A DNA stretch of 47,605 nt. It comes from a virus. Numbering within the stretch: the stretch's first letter is position 1; each line of letters begins with the position of its first letter. The translations under genes and the position numbers were made by a program. Below, in pieces: positions 1 through 9,323 of the stretch. The notes under the pieces were generated by a model that was given only the letters and a program-made list of their open reading frames with translations, searched no databases and had not been told where the DNA came from. The stretch covers positions 1 through 47,605 of IMG/VR virus record IMGVR_UViG_3300043449_001384. One strand, written 5' to 3'.

Positions 1-111
1 AGTGGTGGTGTTGGCCACGACGTTCCCCGTTTCCGCATCCACCGTTGTCCCAGCCGCTGGCACGGTGAAAGTCACCGTCGCGTTCTCCAGTCCCACCAGC
101 GCCGAAGCCAC
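1..111 (-). CDS. 5' part of head-tail/tail completion gene (diverged duplicate at contig end)
   Basis: This is the first 37 codons of the gene that is complete at 47141-47533, starting at a GTG at 109-111 and running off the left edge. It is present twice only because the two contig ends overlap. Positions 1-56 differ from the right-end copy at eight sites. Most changes are synonymous, but codon 19 is Ala here and Val at the right end. The pattern looks like a second natural allele of the same gene, not random error. The product is probably a small structural protein at the head-tail junction; see the complete copy. Confidence 0.75.
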   Translation of the reverse strand, partial: MASALVGLENATVTFTVPAAGTTVDAETGNVVANTTT

Positions 112-183
112 AGCCGTTCCGCTTTTACCCTAGTTTCCCGCCCGTGCCCGGCAACCTAGGTTGAAGGTCGATGCGGCTTCTGT
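57..183. repeat. Terminal overlap, left copy (127 bp exact)
   Basis: Positions 57-183 are identical to 47479-47605. The match continues to the left as an imperfect 56-bp segment with eight mismatches and ends exactly at the right end of the window. The exact length of 127 bp equals a common k-mer size of de Bruijn graph assemblers, so this is best read as the closure overlap of a circular assembly and not as a true terminal repeat. The non-redundant genome would be about 47,422 bp. Confidence 0.85.
150..160 (+). promoter_or_regulatory. Late-block motif GGCAACCTAGG, copy 1 (before tape measure)
   Basis: This is one of four exact copies of the 11-mer GGCAACCTAGG in the window. Here it lies 21 nt before a GTG codon at 182 that makes a sensible start for the tape-measure protein. 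The other copies are at 7154-7164, 16888-16898 and 34975-34985, each 22-26 nt before a start codon on the same strand. A promoter element or operator is the simplest reading; this is inference. Confidence 0.6.
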
Positions 184-2833
184 GGCAGACGAACTAGGCA
201 GTGCCGTACTTACCTTATCGGTAAACGATAAGGATCTTAAACAAAAACTACAAGACAGCAAAACTCTTCTAAACGAACTAGGAAAAGATGCAGCTACTTT
301 AGGTACTAGTCTAGGGAAAGCGTTCAGTAAAGAATATCGTCTTAGGCTTAACGATTCTCAACTTGTAGCGGCAGCTCTGCGTGTAGATACACTGCAGCGC
401 AAATTGCAAGAGATTGCCGCCGACCCCATAAATATTCGCTTAAATTTAATTCAAAGCGGTCTTGGAGCAGGTGGCGCTCAAATATCTGCAGAGCTAATAG
501 CACGGCAAGCTAAAGAAGCTTTAAGCGGAGGATTAAGCGGACAGCTAACAGACATCCTATCGGGCGGCGTCAGCGCAGCACGGACGAGTGAGCTTCGCTC
601 CACTCTGCTATCTCGTCTAGAGCGCGGCTCTTTAAGCTCTGGCGGTTTTAACGTTGCGGGCTTAAAAGAAGTCATTACTCAGCTGGGCGGAACCCCTACA
701 GGTAACCGCACGGAACTACTAAAGCAAGCTCGGACAGCCATTAAGACTGCAAACGAAGCAGTGATAGTCCGCGTAGGTAAAGATCTTTTAGATTTACAGA
801 TGATGTTTAGTGGCGGGTTTCCGCCATCTGGCGGTGGCGGCGGAGATAGACTTCGTAGAATTTTAAGAAGTATTCAAGATTTTATTACCGGAGATGACCT
901 TTTACGAGATTTAGAGCCATTTCGTGCAGGACCAAGAGGCGGGCGTCCTCCCCGTCCTCCCCGTCCTCCCGAGCCACCTCAACCTCCTGCGCCACCTCCA
1001 CCTCCGCCGCCTCAACCTCCGCAAAGACAGTTAGGTCCACGGCCGCTACAGCTGGATCGCCAAGGCCTAGCAAGCGTCCTGTCGAACGCCCTGATCGGCG
1101 GCGCCTTCCCTGCGCTGTTCGGCCAGGGCCTCGGCGCCTCACTCGGCGGCGCAGCGGGCGGTGCAGCGGGTGGTGCTCTCGGCGGCCAGTTTGGCTTCGG
1201 CCTGTCGCTTATCGGCACCGCCCTCGGCGCGCAATTTGACCTAGCAGGCCAAAAATCCAAAACCCTTGCCGAAGCATTAAACGACCCAATTGGCAAGTTT
1301 GCTGAACTTGTCGAAGCAGGACTGCTTTCTTCTAAGGCCCTAGAACGCAATGCCAAAGCACTAATCGAGTCAGGGAGAGCCGCGGAGGCCGCCGCTCTGA
1401 TTCAGCTCGATCTCAACAAAACATTTGCAGGTACCGCAACCGGCAACGAGCTGACCTCAGTTACGGATGAGCTGGGTCGTGCCTTTACGCGACTCAGCGT
1501 AAGCATGACTCAGTTTTCTAGTGGACCTTTAACTGGTCTATTAAAGCTGCTCGGAGCAAGATTTGAAAACGACTTCCAACGTAACCGCAGTATTCAGATT
1601 GAAAGTGAACTACGCCAAGCGGGCCTTGGTTCGCAGGCTGACGAGTTACGCAGACAGCAGTTTGTACCAATTTTAAAAAGTGATACCGCTGAAATTAGCC
1701 GTATTAACGACGAGTTTGTAAACAAAATTCCTCGTGTACAAAAAGCTAACGCGCAAGCAAATGCCGACATTGCTGCTTCGCAGCGCTCTATAGAAGCCAG
1801 TCAGCGTCTCGGTTTTAAGATTACACAGGCCAGCACACAAGGCTACAAAATTCAAACTCTGGAACTTCAAAAACAGGAAGTTCTTAATGCACGAAACCGT
1901 AAGCTGCTGGAATTAAAACCGCAGGAACGCACGGGTATTCAGGCTCAAGACATTCAAGCCGACGCAGCCCAAAAGCTATTTGACCTGGACACTCAAATAA
2001 ACGAACTGCGTCAAGAGCGTGTTGCCCTAGCCACCGAGGAAGCAGCCAAATATCAGCTTGCTGGCGAGAAGCTGCAGCAGGAGCTAAAAGCCGTTCAAGC
2101 CCTAGCCGCTTTGAGCCAAAACGCCCAACGCACCGCGCAGTTCGCCGTTCAACAGAGCACCCTCAGCACGATCCAAGGCATTGAGGCGTCGGTCGCCGAC
2201 GCACAGCGCCGCGAACGCGAAATCGGCGCCCAGATTGACGCGGCCCGCATTCGCGGCGGCGACGCCGGCGAACAGGAAGCCACCCGGCTAGTCCAAGAGC
2301 AGGTACTTGCCGCCAACCAAACCCGCTTCGAACTTGAAACCGGCGCCCGCGCTCTGACCGAAGCCGGCATCAAACTCCGCGAAGACGTTCAAACCGCCTT
2401 CCTCAACCTCCAAAAACTACGAACCGGAAACCAAGGCTTAAATGAGTTTCTCAATCCTCAGGATCGTGCTCGCCGCGAAGAGCAGACATTCCAAGCGTTA
2501 CTGCCAAGCCTCCGCACGTCACAAAGAACATTCGAGCGCTTGACTGGGGCCCGCGCCCCGGAATTCAGCGGCCCTACCGCAAGTGTCAACGAATCTATCA
2601 TCAAGTTTATTGAAGCTGTTAATGCAGAACAGCGAGCACTTGATACAGCAAACGACACCCAGGCAGCGCTGAACGACAACACAGCCGCCTTGGCCGGAAT
2701 TAACGCCGAACTGCGGACCACCATCGCAGAGCTTAACGCAAAAAATTGGGCCGTTAATGTGAACGTCGCCGCTGACGGCAGCAGCCAAGTCACAGGCGAC
2801 GTCCAGAACAGCTTCCTGTCCGTCCCGTCATGA
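182..2833 (+). CDS. Tail tape-measure protein
   Basis: This 883-residue protein sets tail length and is threaded inside the tail tube. The frame is open from a TTG at 161, but the GTG at 182 gives a more natural start (MADELGSA) and the same distance from the GGCAACCTAGG motif as the other genes that carry it. Visible parts are an N-terminal helical region, a SAP-like helix-turn-helix stretch near residues 160-190, a glycine run, a poly-proline linker near residues 250-285 with seven prolines in a row, a hydrophobic Gly-Ala segment near 315-345 that may insert in the membrane, and long coiled coils to the C terminus. Codon use alternates between AT-richer and GC-rich blocks. Its position after the tail tube and before distal-tail genes supports the call. 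The stop overlaps the next ATG by 4 nt. Confidence 0.82.
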   Translation: MADELGSAVLTLSVNDKDLKQKLQDSKTLLNELGKDAATLGTSLGKAFSKEYRLRLNDSQLVAAALRVDTLQRKLQEIAADPINIRLNLIQSGLGAGGAQISAELIARQAKEALSGGLSGQLTDILSGGVSAARTSELRSTLLSRLERGSLSSGGFNVAGLKEVITQLGGTPTGNRTELLKQARTAIKTANEAVIVRVGKDLLDLQMMFSGGFPPSGGGGGDRLRRILRSIQDFITGDDLLRDLEPFRAGPRGGRPPRPPRPPEPPQPPAPPPPPPPQPPQRQLGPRPLQLDRQGLASVLSNALIGGAFPALFGQGLGASLGGAAGGAAGGALGGQFGFGLSLIGTALGAQFDLAGQKSKTLAEALNDPIGKFAELVEAGLLSSKALERNAKALIESGRAAEAAALIQLDLNKTFAGTATGNELTSVTDELGRAFTRLSVSMTQFSSGPLTGLLKLLGARFENDFQRNRSIQIESELRQAGLGSQADELRRQQFVPILKSDTAEISRINDEFVNKIPRVQKANAQANADIAASQRSIEASQRLGFKITQASTQGYKIQTLELQKQEVLNARNRKLLELKPQERTGIQAQDIQADAAQKLFDLDTQINELRQERVALATEEAAKYQLAGEKLQQELKAVQALAALSQNAQRTAQFAVQQSTLSTIQGIEASVADAQRREREIGAQIDAARIRGGDAGEQEATRLVQEQVLAANQTRFELETGARALTEAGIKLREDVQTAFLNLQKLRTGNQGLNEFLNPQDRARREEQTFQALLPSLRTSQRTFERLTGARAPEFSGPTASVNESIIKFIEAVNAEQRALDTANDTQAALNDNTAALAGINAELRTTIAELNAKNWAVNVNVAADGSSQVTGDVQNSFLSVPS

Positions 2834-3627
2834 CCGTCACCATTGGCTCGTTCACCTGCAACCTCCTGACGGTCCAGCCGTTCGGCTACGAGGGCGAGGC
2901 TCGCACGGGGATGACATCCCGCACTTTTGCGATCACCGGCCTCCTAACCCCTACCCAGTGGCAAACGCTTCTCAACGAATACAACACTTGGCGTAATGTC
3001 CGCATTACCGACCAAGACACCATTCTCTCTGGAACGGTCGGAACCACTGTTGCCCTGACCGCCAACGCCAACGGCGTCAGCGTCACCAGCTTAGCTTGCT
3101 GGTTCGCCGACCCACCTAGCGGCACTCAAACTGGCGCCTACATTAGCGCCAGCGTCACGCTTGTGGACGCCAGCCAAGCACTGGCTGTCCTACTGCGCGA
3201 GCAGGAAAAATCTCGCCAGTCTAGCGAGGCAAACCTACCCAGTTTCGGCAGCTGGTACATTGTGACCGGCACCCCAGACAAGATTGTGCCCTCGCTTGCG
3301 GGAGGAGAAACAGCCGCTGCAACCATCGTGCTCACGGCTGACCCTGTGACCTACCAAGACGGTCCAACCCTCGGCCTCACAACCACCGGCGCCCACGTCA
3401 TCCAAGGCCCCTTGACCGCCACCAAAGTACGCCGAATCCAAGGCACCACAGGCAGCGCCAGCTGGGCCGTGATCCAGACGTGGTACGAAGAAGTCGTGGC
3501 TGCCATCCCAGCAGTCAATAGCTGGTTCCCGATCTCACCTCCCACCGCCACTGCTGAGATCATCATCAGCAGCGGCGCTAAGTCCACCCGTTACACCGTC
3601 AGCTTTGACCTGGCGCTAGTGAAGTAA
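2830..3627 (+). CDS. Distal tail protein (Dit-like)
   Basis: This 265-residue protein starts in an ATGA overlap with the tape-measure stop and ends one base into the next gene (TAATG). It is rich in beta-prone Thr, Val and Ser stretches with few charges. By gene order (tape measure, this gene, large tail-hub protein) it is the likely distal tail protein that joins the tail tube to the tip. No catalytic motif is seen. The role is inferred from order and length; a close relative of the tail tube is the main alternative. Confidence 0.55.
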   Translation: MTVTIGSFTCNLLTVQPFGYEGEARTGMTSRTFAITGLLTPTQWQTLLNEYNTWRNVRITDQDTILSGTVGTTVALTANANGVSVTSLACWFADPPSGTQTGAYISASVTLVDASQALAVLLREQEKSRQSSEANLPSFGSWYIVTGTPDKIVPSLAGGETAAATIVLTADPVTYQDGPTLGLTTTGAHVIQGPLTATKVRRIQGTTGSASWAVIQTWYEEVVAAIPAVNSWFPISPPTATAEIIISSGAKSTRYTVSFDLALVK

Positions 3628-6600
3628 TGGCCATCGACATTCGCGCCACAGTCACCTGCTCGCTCGGTACCCTCATCAGCGGCAGCATTTCAGACGACTA
3701 TATACAAGGCACAGGACTAATCAAAACCCGTGGATCATGTGAGATCAGCGACATAATCACTCCGTCGCTCGGCACTGCGGTGACGTTTACTTACACCAAA
3801 GGCGGTGTTACCCGAACCATTCCGCGGAAGCTGCGAGTGCTGTCGTCTTTTGCTGATCCTTTTCGCCGTACCACCCAAGTAGAGCTGGGTTGCAAATTAA
3901 CGTATCTCAGCGACTTGACCGAATCAATAAAGTGGAAAACGTTTGACGACCCAGACAATAGTGGCTTCACAGCGGAAGATCAAAAAGTTATCACCTTGCC
4001 CATCAGGGCAAATAGCGTGGCGCTAGAGTGCCTAGCAAAACTTGGGATTGGGGGAGCCGCAGGGCTGACCAATAAATTCTCAATAGCGGAATTCGATTTT
4101 AGCCCTGGTTATGTTCAGGTGCTTAGCGATCTGCTCGTTTCAGAGTCAAAGTTTGGCTACCTTAATTTCAGTGAAGCACTTGTCGTCAACTCTCTTGCCA
4201 TTGGATCGGGCAGCGGTATTGTGCTAACCGCAGCAGATATTATTGATATCGGGTCAATCGGTGTAGGGCAATTGCCGGCAGAAGCTGTTAGCGTGAGCTA
4301 TAGTACTCTAAAGCTGGTAACACCCGAAGAAATAACAGACCCAGCAGAGGAAGAGGAAGCAATAGAAAAGCTAAACTGGGAATTTGAAGAATTGATTGGT
4401 GCCCCATCGTTTATCAATATACAGTATACACTAGGAGAAGATCCTGAAATACGCACCAGGCGCTTTAACTACACTCCTCGCACTACGGTGCAAACTACTT
4501 ACGACGAGTGGGATAGAGTAGTTCAGCGCACAACTAAAACTTATACCATAGGTGCTGAGTTAAATACTCAGTATTACAAAGATGCAGCAAGCGTCGGCAA
4601 TGAAAACTTTGGGTACGACTGGGCATCGTCTGAACAAATCATCGATCAAACCGAGCTGTACACCTATGCAGTAGCCGCTGGTACTGCTGACGAGGAAAAG
4701 CCAGAAAACTACGATCAAATCATTGAAAGTAAAAGCATTAAAACAGAGCCAAAGATGGGGGCACTAGGAGCCGCCGGACTTTCTACTCTACTTAACGGTA
4801 ACTTGGATTTTGTAAGCGGAAGTGCGGTTACTGAAATCATTGTCTCAAAATTTGAAACAGGAACCAAAAGCACGGTTGCCGGAGGCAATAGCCTTTTTAC
4901 TTCGGTGACTAAACGCACAACTCAAAAAACGTTGGCATATGCGTTTACGCAACGCGGCCAGCAAGATTTTGCGGAAAGGACTGAAAGCAATGGCACGCAA
5001 TACTACGACACTTACCTAAGCGATGCGTTGCGGTTAGTTGATGACGGGACAGAGATAAACATTGTCACGGGTCGAGAAGCAGCGCTGCAAAGTCGGCCAA
5101 GTGTCGCAGATCGCACAAATGCGGCTTATGCCAACAGCGATAGCACAACTACTACTGACCAGCCTTCAGGGGATAACGGATGGCGAACCGAAAGCAAAGC
5201 TGACGTAGTTTTTGCGTTTGGTGGGGCAACTGCACAGCGCCGCATTGAATTTTCATTGCCTTACGCTTCCGACGATACTTTTTTCGGCATGAGTGGTGGA
5301 CCGTATACAGCTGTTCCTAGCGACGTAAAAACGAAAGCGATGTTGTACGGGCGCACTCAAAACCGGCTTTTGCTAGGCAACCGCAGCGGAATGAACATAC
5401 AACTCGTACCTGAAAAATTACCAGACGCCCCTTTCAGCACAATTTATGTACAGGCAGGTGGTTTGACAGCAATCTATAAAACCAATGGGTCGCAATGGAA
5501 TTTCGATAGTAACGGCATCATTTGCAGCACCGATGCGTTGTTTTGGGGCGCAGCAGGCGGTACCGGCACTTTCTGGTTCCCGGTAGCACCGGGAGTTGTA
5601 GCTTTGCCCCCCGAACCGCCGATCGTAGACGGTCAAATGAACGCCTCTAGTGTCGTATTGCCATACAACGAAACAGCTATATACAGCGCTCGACTTGCAT
5701 TAGGCGTTACAGTCACAAAGTTTGAATACTCTCTAGGACTTCTAACAGAGGTAGATCCTTTCGTTCTGACGCTTGGCGTAACTGCTTACCGGGTCAAGCT
5801 GTTAGCCAGCGATGCGGCGACCATGACCTTGACCGGCCAAGCCGCAGTCCTCAAGCGCGGCCTTCGCGTCGGAGCCGCCGCCACCAGTTTTGCTCTCAGT
5901 GGCTACGGGGCAGGCAGCATCCGCAATTTTGTAATCGGCACCAACGCCGGCACCTTTGCCGCTACCGGCCAACCTGCAAGCCTTGCGTACCAGCGCCTGC
6001 CACTAAACCTCGCCGCCACCTCGTTCACACTGACCGGCCAAGACGCTCAGTTCTCGTACACGCAGGGCGGCCTGGCCGGACAGGTAGGCGTGTTTACTGC
6101 TACCGGACAAGCTGCAGGCCTGGTACGCAACGCAATACTGATTTCCGCTGCGGGCTCAATCACCGCTACCGGACAAGCCGCAGGCCTTGCTGCGTACCAG
6201 TCTAAGACTGCAGTGGTGTATTACACAGGGAACGCCAGCACACAATCGGTTACAGGCACCGGCTTCACCCCTGGCTTCGTGGCACTCAAACGTCGCAACG
6301 CTTCTAGCACAAACGGCTGGTACAACAGCTTGCGAGGCGTCGCAAACTACATCAGAGCCGGTGAAAACTTCTCAGAACAAAGCCTAACTACTGGCCTCAC
6401 CAGTTACAATTCCGATGGCTTCAGCCTAGGCAGCAACACATTCTTTAACGCATCGAGCGCGCCATATGTCGCCTTAGCCTTCCCCACTGGGGGATCTGGC
6501 GTAAGCAATACAGACGGGTCAATAACAACCACGACAAGCGCCCAGCAGGACACTGAGTTCAGTGTCTTTACTTACACAGGCACGGGAGGAACCTCATCCC

Positions 6601-7148
6601 AAACCCTTGGACACGGGCTTTCGGGCGCACCAGACCTTGTAATCATCAAGCCCCTTGCCTCTGGAGGCGTATTCGTTGGCAGCCCTCTCATCGGTACTGA
6701 TCTGTACATGAGCCTTGGCTCCACTTCAGCTACGCCAACAAGCAGCACCACGCACATCAAAGCCTTCAATAGCACAACAGTTACAATCGGCTCAAGTCTT
6801 AACACGTCGAGCGCTAATTACATTGTATTTGCCGCAAAAGCAAAGAGCGGAACTACAAATATTGACAGCTTTACCGGCGCAGGCACCGCCACTCATACCG
6901 TCACGCTGGGCTACACACCAAAGGCCCTACTACTTAAAAACATCAGCACCACTACTGGAGATTGGCTGCTGTGCTACCGGCCCAGCGGAGGCACTGGTTA
7001 CGTCAACACCACCTCTTGGAGCAACGGCAACGCAGAACTCACAAGCACCACGGTCCAGTTCACCAGCACCGGATTCTCGGTCGACGTTGGCGGCCCTGGT
7101 AACGTTAGCGGTGGAACAACCAAAGCTCTTTACTGGGCAATGTTCTAA
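3627..7148 (+). CDS. Large tail hub/fibre protein with ATGQ repeats and DUF7483-like C terminus
   Basis: This 1173-residue protein probably forms the tail hub and carries a host-contact domain. The first 500 residues or so resemble tail-associated hub proteins in position and in their mixed alpha/beta make-up. Residues about 715-860 hold six to seven degenerate copies of a 25-30 residue unit built around the core ATGQAAGL, variants being LTGQDA and LSGYGA. The last 315 residues contain two related units with patterns such as GFTPGFVALKRR and LGYTPKALLLKN, which look like the DUF7483 domain found in marine phage tail proteins. Bases 3640-5800 are AT-richer than 5800-6200, so the repeat part may have a separate origin. 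Followed by the second GGCAACCTAGG motif. Confidence 0.65.
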   Translation: MAIDIRATVTCSLGTLISGSISDDYIQGTGLIKTRGSCEISDIITPSLGTAVTFTYTKGGVTRTIPRKLRVLSSFADPFRRTTQVELGCKLTYLSDLTESIKWKTFDDPDNSGFTAEDQKVITLPIRANSVALECLAKLGIGGAAGLTNKFSIAEFDFSPGYVQVLSDLLVSESKFGYLNFSEALVVNSLAIGSGSGIVLTAADIIDIGSIGVGQLPAEAVSVSYSTLKLVTPEEITDPAEEEEAIEKLNWEFEELIGAPSFINIQYTLGEDPEIRTRRFNYTPRTTVQTTYDEWDRVVQRTTKTYTIGAELNTQYYKDAASVGNENFGYDWASSEQIIDQTELYTYAVAAGTADEEKPENYDQIIESKSIKTEPKMGALGAAGLSTLLNGNLDFVSGSAVTEIIVSKFETGTKSTVAGGNSLFTSVTKRTTQKTLAYAFTQRGQQDFAERTESNGTQYYDTYLSDALRLVDDGTEINIVTGREAALQSRPSVADRTNAAYANSDSTTTTDQPSGDNGWRTESKADVVFAFGGATAQRRIEFSLPYASDDTFFGMSGGPYTAVPSDVKTKAMLYGRTQNRLLLGNRSGMNIQLVPEKLPDAPFSTIYVQAGGLTAIYKTNGSQWNFDSNGIICSTDALFWGAAGGTGTFWFPVAPGVVALPPEPPIVDGQMNASSVVLPYNETAIYSARLALGVTVTKFEYSLGLLTEVDPFVLTLGVTAYRVKLLASDAATMTLTGQAAVLKRGLRVGAAATSFALSGYGAGSIRNFVIGTNAGTFAATGQPASLAYQRLPLNLAATSFTLTGQDAQFSYTQGGLAGQVGVFTATGQAAGLVRNAILISAAGSITATGQAAGLAAYQSKTAVVYYTGNASTQSVTGTGFTPGFVALKRRNASSTNGWYNSLRGVANYIRAGENFSEQSLTTGLTSYNSDGFSLGSNTFFNASSAPYVALAFPTGGSGVSNTDGSITTTTSAQQDTEFSVFTYTGTGGTSSQTLGHGLSGAPDLVIIKPLASGGVFVGSPLIGTDLYMSLGSTSATPTSSTTHIKAFNSTTVTIGSSLNTSSANYIVFAAKAKSGTTNIDSFTGAGTATHTVTLGYTPKALLLKNISTTTGDWLLCYRPSGGTGYVNTTSWSNGNAELTSTTVQFTSTGFSVDVGGPGNVSGGTTKALYWAMF

Positions 7149-7153
7149 GCCCC

Positions 7154-7164
7154 GGCAACCTAGG
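7154..7164 (+). promoter_or_regulatory. Late-block motif GGCAACCTAGG, copy 2
   Basis: This exact 11-mer lies just after the stop of the tail hub gene and 26 nt before the ATG at 7191. It is followed by GCTACAGC; copy 3 has the similar CGTACAGC. See copy 1 for the shared pattern. Confidence 0.6.
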
Positions 7165-7190
7165 GCTACAGCCCCCTTTAGCTGCTCCGC

Positions 7191-7613
7191 ATGGCCTCGT
7201 TCAACAAGTTCAACAGCTTTGTGGAGGCGTTGGCCGAGAAAAAGCACGACCTGGGCGCCGACACCCTCAAGGTGCTGCTCACCAACACCGCCCCACTGGC
7301 AACGAACACGGTTAAAGCAGACCTGACCGAGATCAGCGCCGGCAACGGCTACACCGCTGGTGGCACCACCGCCAGCATCACCAGCAGCAGCCAAACGAGC
7401 GGCACCTACAAACTGGTCCTTGGTGACCCTGCCACCTGGACCGCCAGCGGCGGCTCGATCGGCCCCCTGCGCTACGCGGTTTTGTACAACGACACAGCCG
7501 CCAACGACGAACTCATTGGCTGGTGGGACTACGGCAGCAGCATCACCCTTGCCGCAGGCGAAAGTTTTGCGGTGGACTTCGACCCCAGCACTGGCGTCCT
7601 GACGCTCGCCTAA
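7191..7613 (+). CDS. Small tail-tip/fibre structural protein A
   Basis: This 140-residue protein has the N-terminal pattern KFNSFVEALAEKKHDLGADT followed by a LKVLLTNTAPLATNTV core, a pattern seen in many phage virion proteins. It has the composition of a beta-rich structural protein and no enzyme motif. It shares organisation with the next gene (early TLKV, middle GNGY, late LAAG), so the two may be ancient duplicates. It is the first gene after a GGCAACCTAGG motif. The exact site in the virion cannot be told from sequence. Confidence 0.6.
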   Translation: MASFNKFNSFVEALAEKKHDLGADTLKVLLTNTAPLATNTVKADLTEISAGNGYTAGGTTASITSSSQTSGTYKLVLGDPATWTASGGSIGPLRYAVLYNDTAANDELIGWWDYGSSITLAAGESFAVDFDPSTGVLTLA

Positions 7614-7616
7614 TTC

Positions 7617-8021
7617 ATGGCCCTCACCACCTCCATCAGCCAAAAGGAACTGGCGCGTGTCGCCAACTTGGCTTACGAAGGCGAGACTCTCAAAGTCATG
7701 CTTTGCTCGGTCGGCGCTACCGGCTACACCGCCGAAAGTACCGTCGCCAACTGGCAAAGCGTTGAGAAATCCGGCAACGGCTATGTCCGGTACAGCACCG
7801 TCATCGCCACTGGCGCCTACAACGCCACCTCCGGCTCTTACAAAATCCCGGACATTGATGCAGCCTTCACGGCCTCTGGTGCGGGATACACATACGACCG
7901 CATTGTGTGCTACATCGACGGTGCCACTTACATCCATAGCCTGATCACAGAGGATCCCAACATCGCCTTGGCCGCCGGACAGACGCAGACCTACCGCATC
8001 ACCCTTACAACCGACGACTAA
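7617..8021 (+). CDS. Small tail-tip/fibre structural protein B
   Basis: This 134-residue protein begins 3 nt after the previous stop. It shares short elements with protein A: TLKVMLCSVGATGYTAEST near the start, SGNGYVRY in the middle and ALAAGQTQTYRITL at the end. The pair looks like a tandem duplication that has drifted far. It is probably a virion protein of the tail tip or fibre base. No enzyme motif or membrane segment is present. Confidence 0.55.
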   Translation: MALTTSISQKELARVANLAYEGETLKVMLCSVGATGYTAESTVANWQSVEKSGNGYVRYSTVIATGAYNATSGSYKIPDIDAAFTASGAGYTYDRIVCYIDGATYIHSLITEDPNIALAAGQTQTYRITLTTDD

Positions 8022-8024
8022 GCC

Positions 8025-9323
8025 GTGAGCACCCAGATCAACGTCACCGTTGGATCGGGCGGCTTAAGCGAGCGAATTAAGCAGCAGCAGGAAGCTGCTC
8101 GCCAAGCGCAACTAGAAAAAGAACGCCTGGCAAAAATAAAAGCCGAAAGCACAGAACAACGCGAAGCCAAACAAGCTGCCGAAGGCATTACCCCTAATGG
8201 CGACGATGTATACGCCCCCGCCCTTGAAACGCCCAGAATAGTTCGCCGTCCCACCGCAAGTCGCACCCAAGAGGGGGCTGTACTAGGCGTGGAGTGGCGC
8301 ATTGAATACTCATCGTTAAATCCGGTAGCAATGACTACCATTGACCAAACTGAATTTATGACACTAACGGTTGGCCCCCCGGGGCAAGCCACTTCTGCCT
8401 CCGTTCAGATTCCTAACAGCCGTCGCCAGGCTGCAGTAGCATTTTACTACGATCTCCAAATAAATGAAGACAAGTATTTTACATTACCTATTGGCAAACA
8501 AGCGTGCATTTTTATTTACCACCGCAATTTTTTACGCAGCATTGATTTTGCCAACATAGGCGGCACTAAAGAGCAGTTTTCTGTCCATGAAGTGTACGCT
8601 TTTGTAGTCAGTAGAACAGCGGTAAGGCAAATTCCTGTTCCGGCTGCTGTCGTCGAAAACTTAACTGACATATATCCAAACGTAACCGTAAACTCTACGC
8701 GACAGCAAATAATTATTCAAGCTCCAGATGGAACGATCATCCTAGAAATTACTGTAGACGCTTTCAGCGAAACAATATGGGCTGCTGACTCTAGATATGG
8801 AAACGCCATCAACTACTCGACAACTCCTTCTTCGGCTAGGGCCAGCGTACTTGCGTTGCAATATGGTATTCTAAATGCAGACGCAAGCGGGTTTACGCCC
8901 GCCTACAGTCAGTATCTAACGTACTTTACCGCCGCTGTATACACGTTCTTAAAAGGCCCTATGGTGCTCGATGCAAACGCACTATCCTACGAATACATGC
9001 GTTCAAATTATTTCGGACAGGCACCTAGATTTTTTCTTAAACGCTGCGCTTTACCATATACCTGCACAAGTACAAATACAGCCTTTAACAAAACACAAAC
9101 ACAACCTACTACAATCGACTCTGTAATTCCTGAAACAGATTTTACTGCGGTTAAACGATACAATGTCCCTCTTAACTCGTACGAGCAGACAGGCGGCTGG
9201 CTTGTCGGAACCCTTCTCGTTCCCTATCCTGGTCTTGTATTTGCTTGGGATTGGGACAAGCCCAACTACTGCCGACAGCAGGCTCTTAGCCTTGGCTTCA
9301 CCGGCTCGGACCTAACGCCATGA
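8025..9323 (+). CDS. Hypothetical tail-region protein with N-terminal coiled coil
   Basis: I do not recognise this 432-residue protein. It starts at a GTG 3 nt after the previous stop. Residues about 12-50 form a charged helix rich in Gln, Glu, Lys and Ala (coiled-coil candidate), and the rest is mixed with many aromatic residues (for example AFYYDLQINEDKYF). The gene is distinctly AT-richer than its neighbours and uses codons such as AAA, TTA and ATA, as in the hub gene at 3640-5800. The stop overlaps the next ATG (ATGA). Position suggests a tail-tip or baseplate component. Confidence 0.5.
   Translation: MSTQINVTVGSGGLSERIKQQQEAARQAQLEKERLAKIKAESTEQREAKQAAEGITPNGDDVYAPALETPRIVRRPTASRTQEGAVLGVEWRIEYSSLNPVAMTTIDQTEFMTLTVGPPGQATSASVQIPNSRRQAAVAFYYDLQINEDKYFTLPIGKQACIFIYHRNFLRSIDFANIGGTKEQFSVHEVYAFVVSRTAVRQIPVPAAVVENLTDIYPNVTVNSTRQQIIIQAPDGTIILEITVDAFSETIWAADSRYGNAINYSTTPSSARASVLALQYGILNADASGFTPAYSQYLTYFTAAVYTFLKGPMVLDANALSYEYMRSNYFGQAPRFFLKRCALPYTCTSTNTAFNKTQTQPTTIDSVIPETDFTAVKRYNVPLNSYEQTGGWLVGTLLVPYPGLVFAWDWDKPNYCRQQALSLGFTGSDLTP

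Noticed and set aside
57-183. True direct terminal repeat of the virion genome
   Set aside because: The repeat cuts a gene at its 5' end, is far from the terminase genes, has the exact length of a typical assembly k-mer and is flanked by a diverged copy, all of which fit an assembly overlap better.
6930-7937. 335-residue minus-strand ORF opposite the small tail genes
   Set aside because: Gly/Val/Asp-rich shadow with no motif. The plus strand has two tightly spaced genes with recognisable virion-protein patterns.
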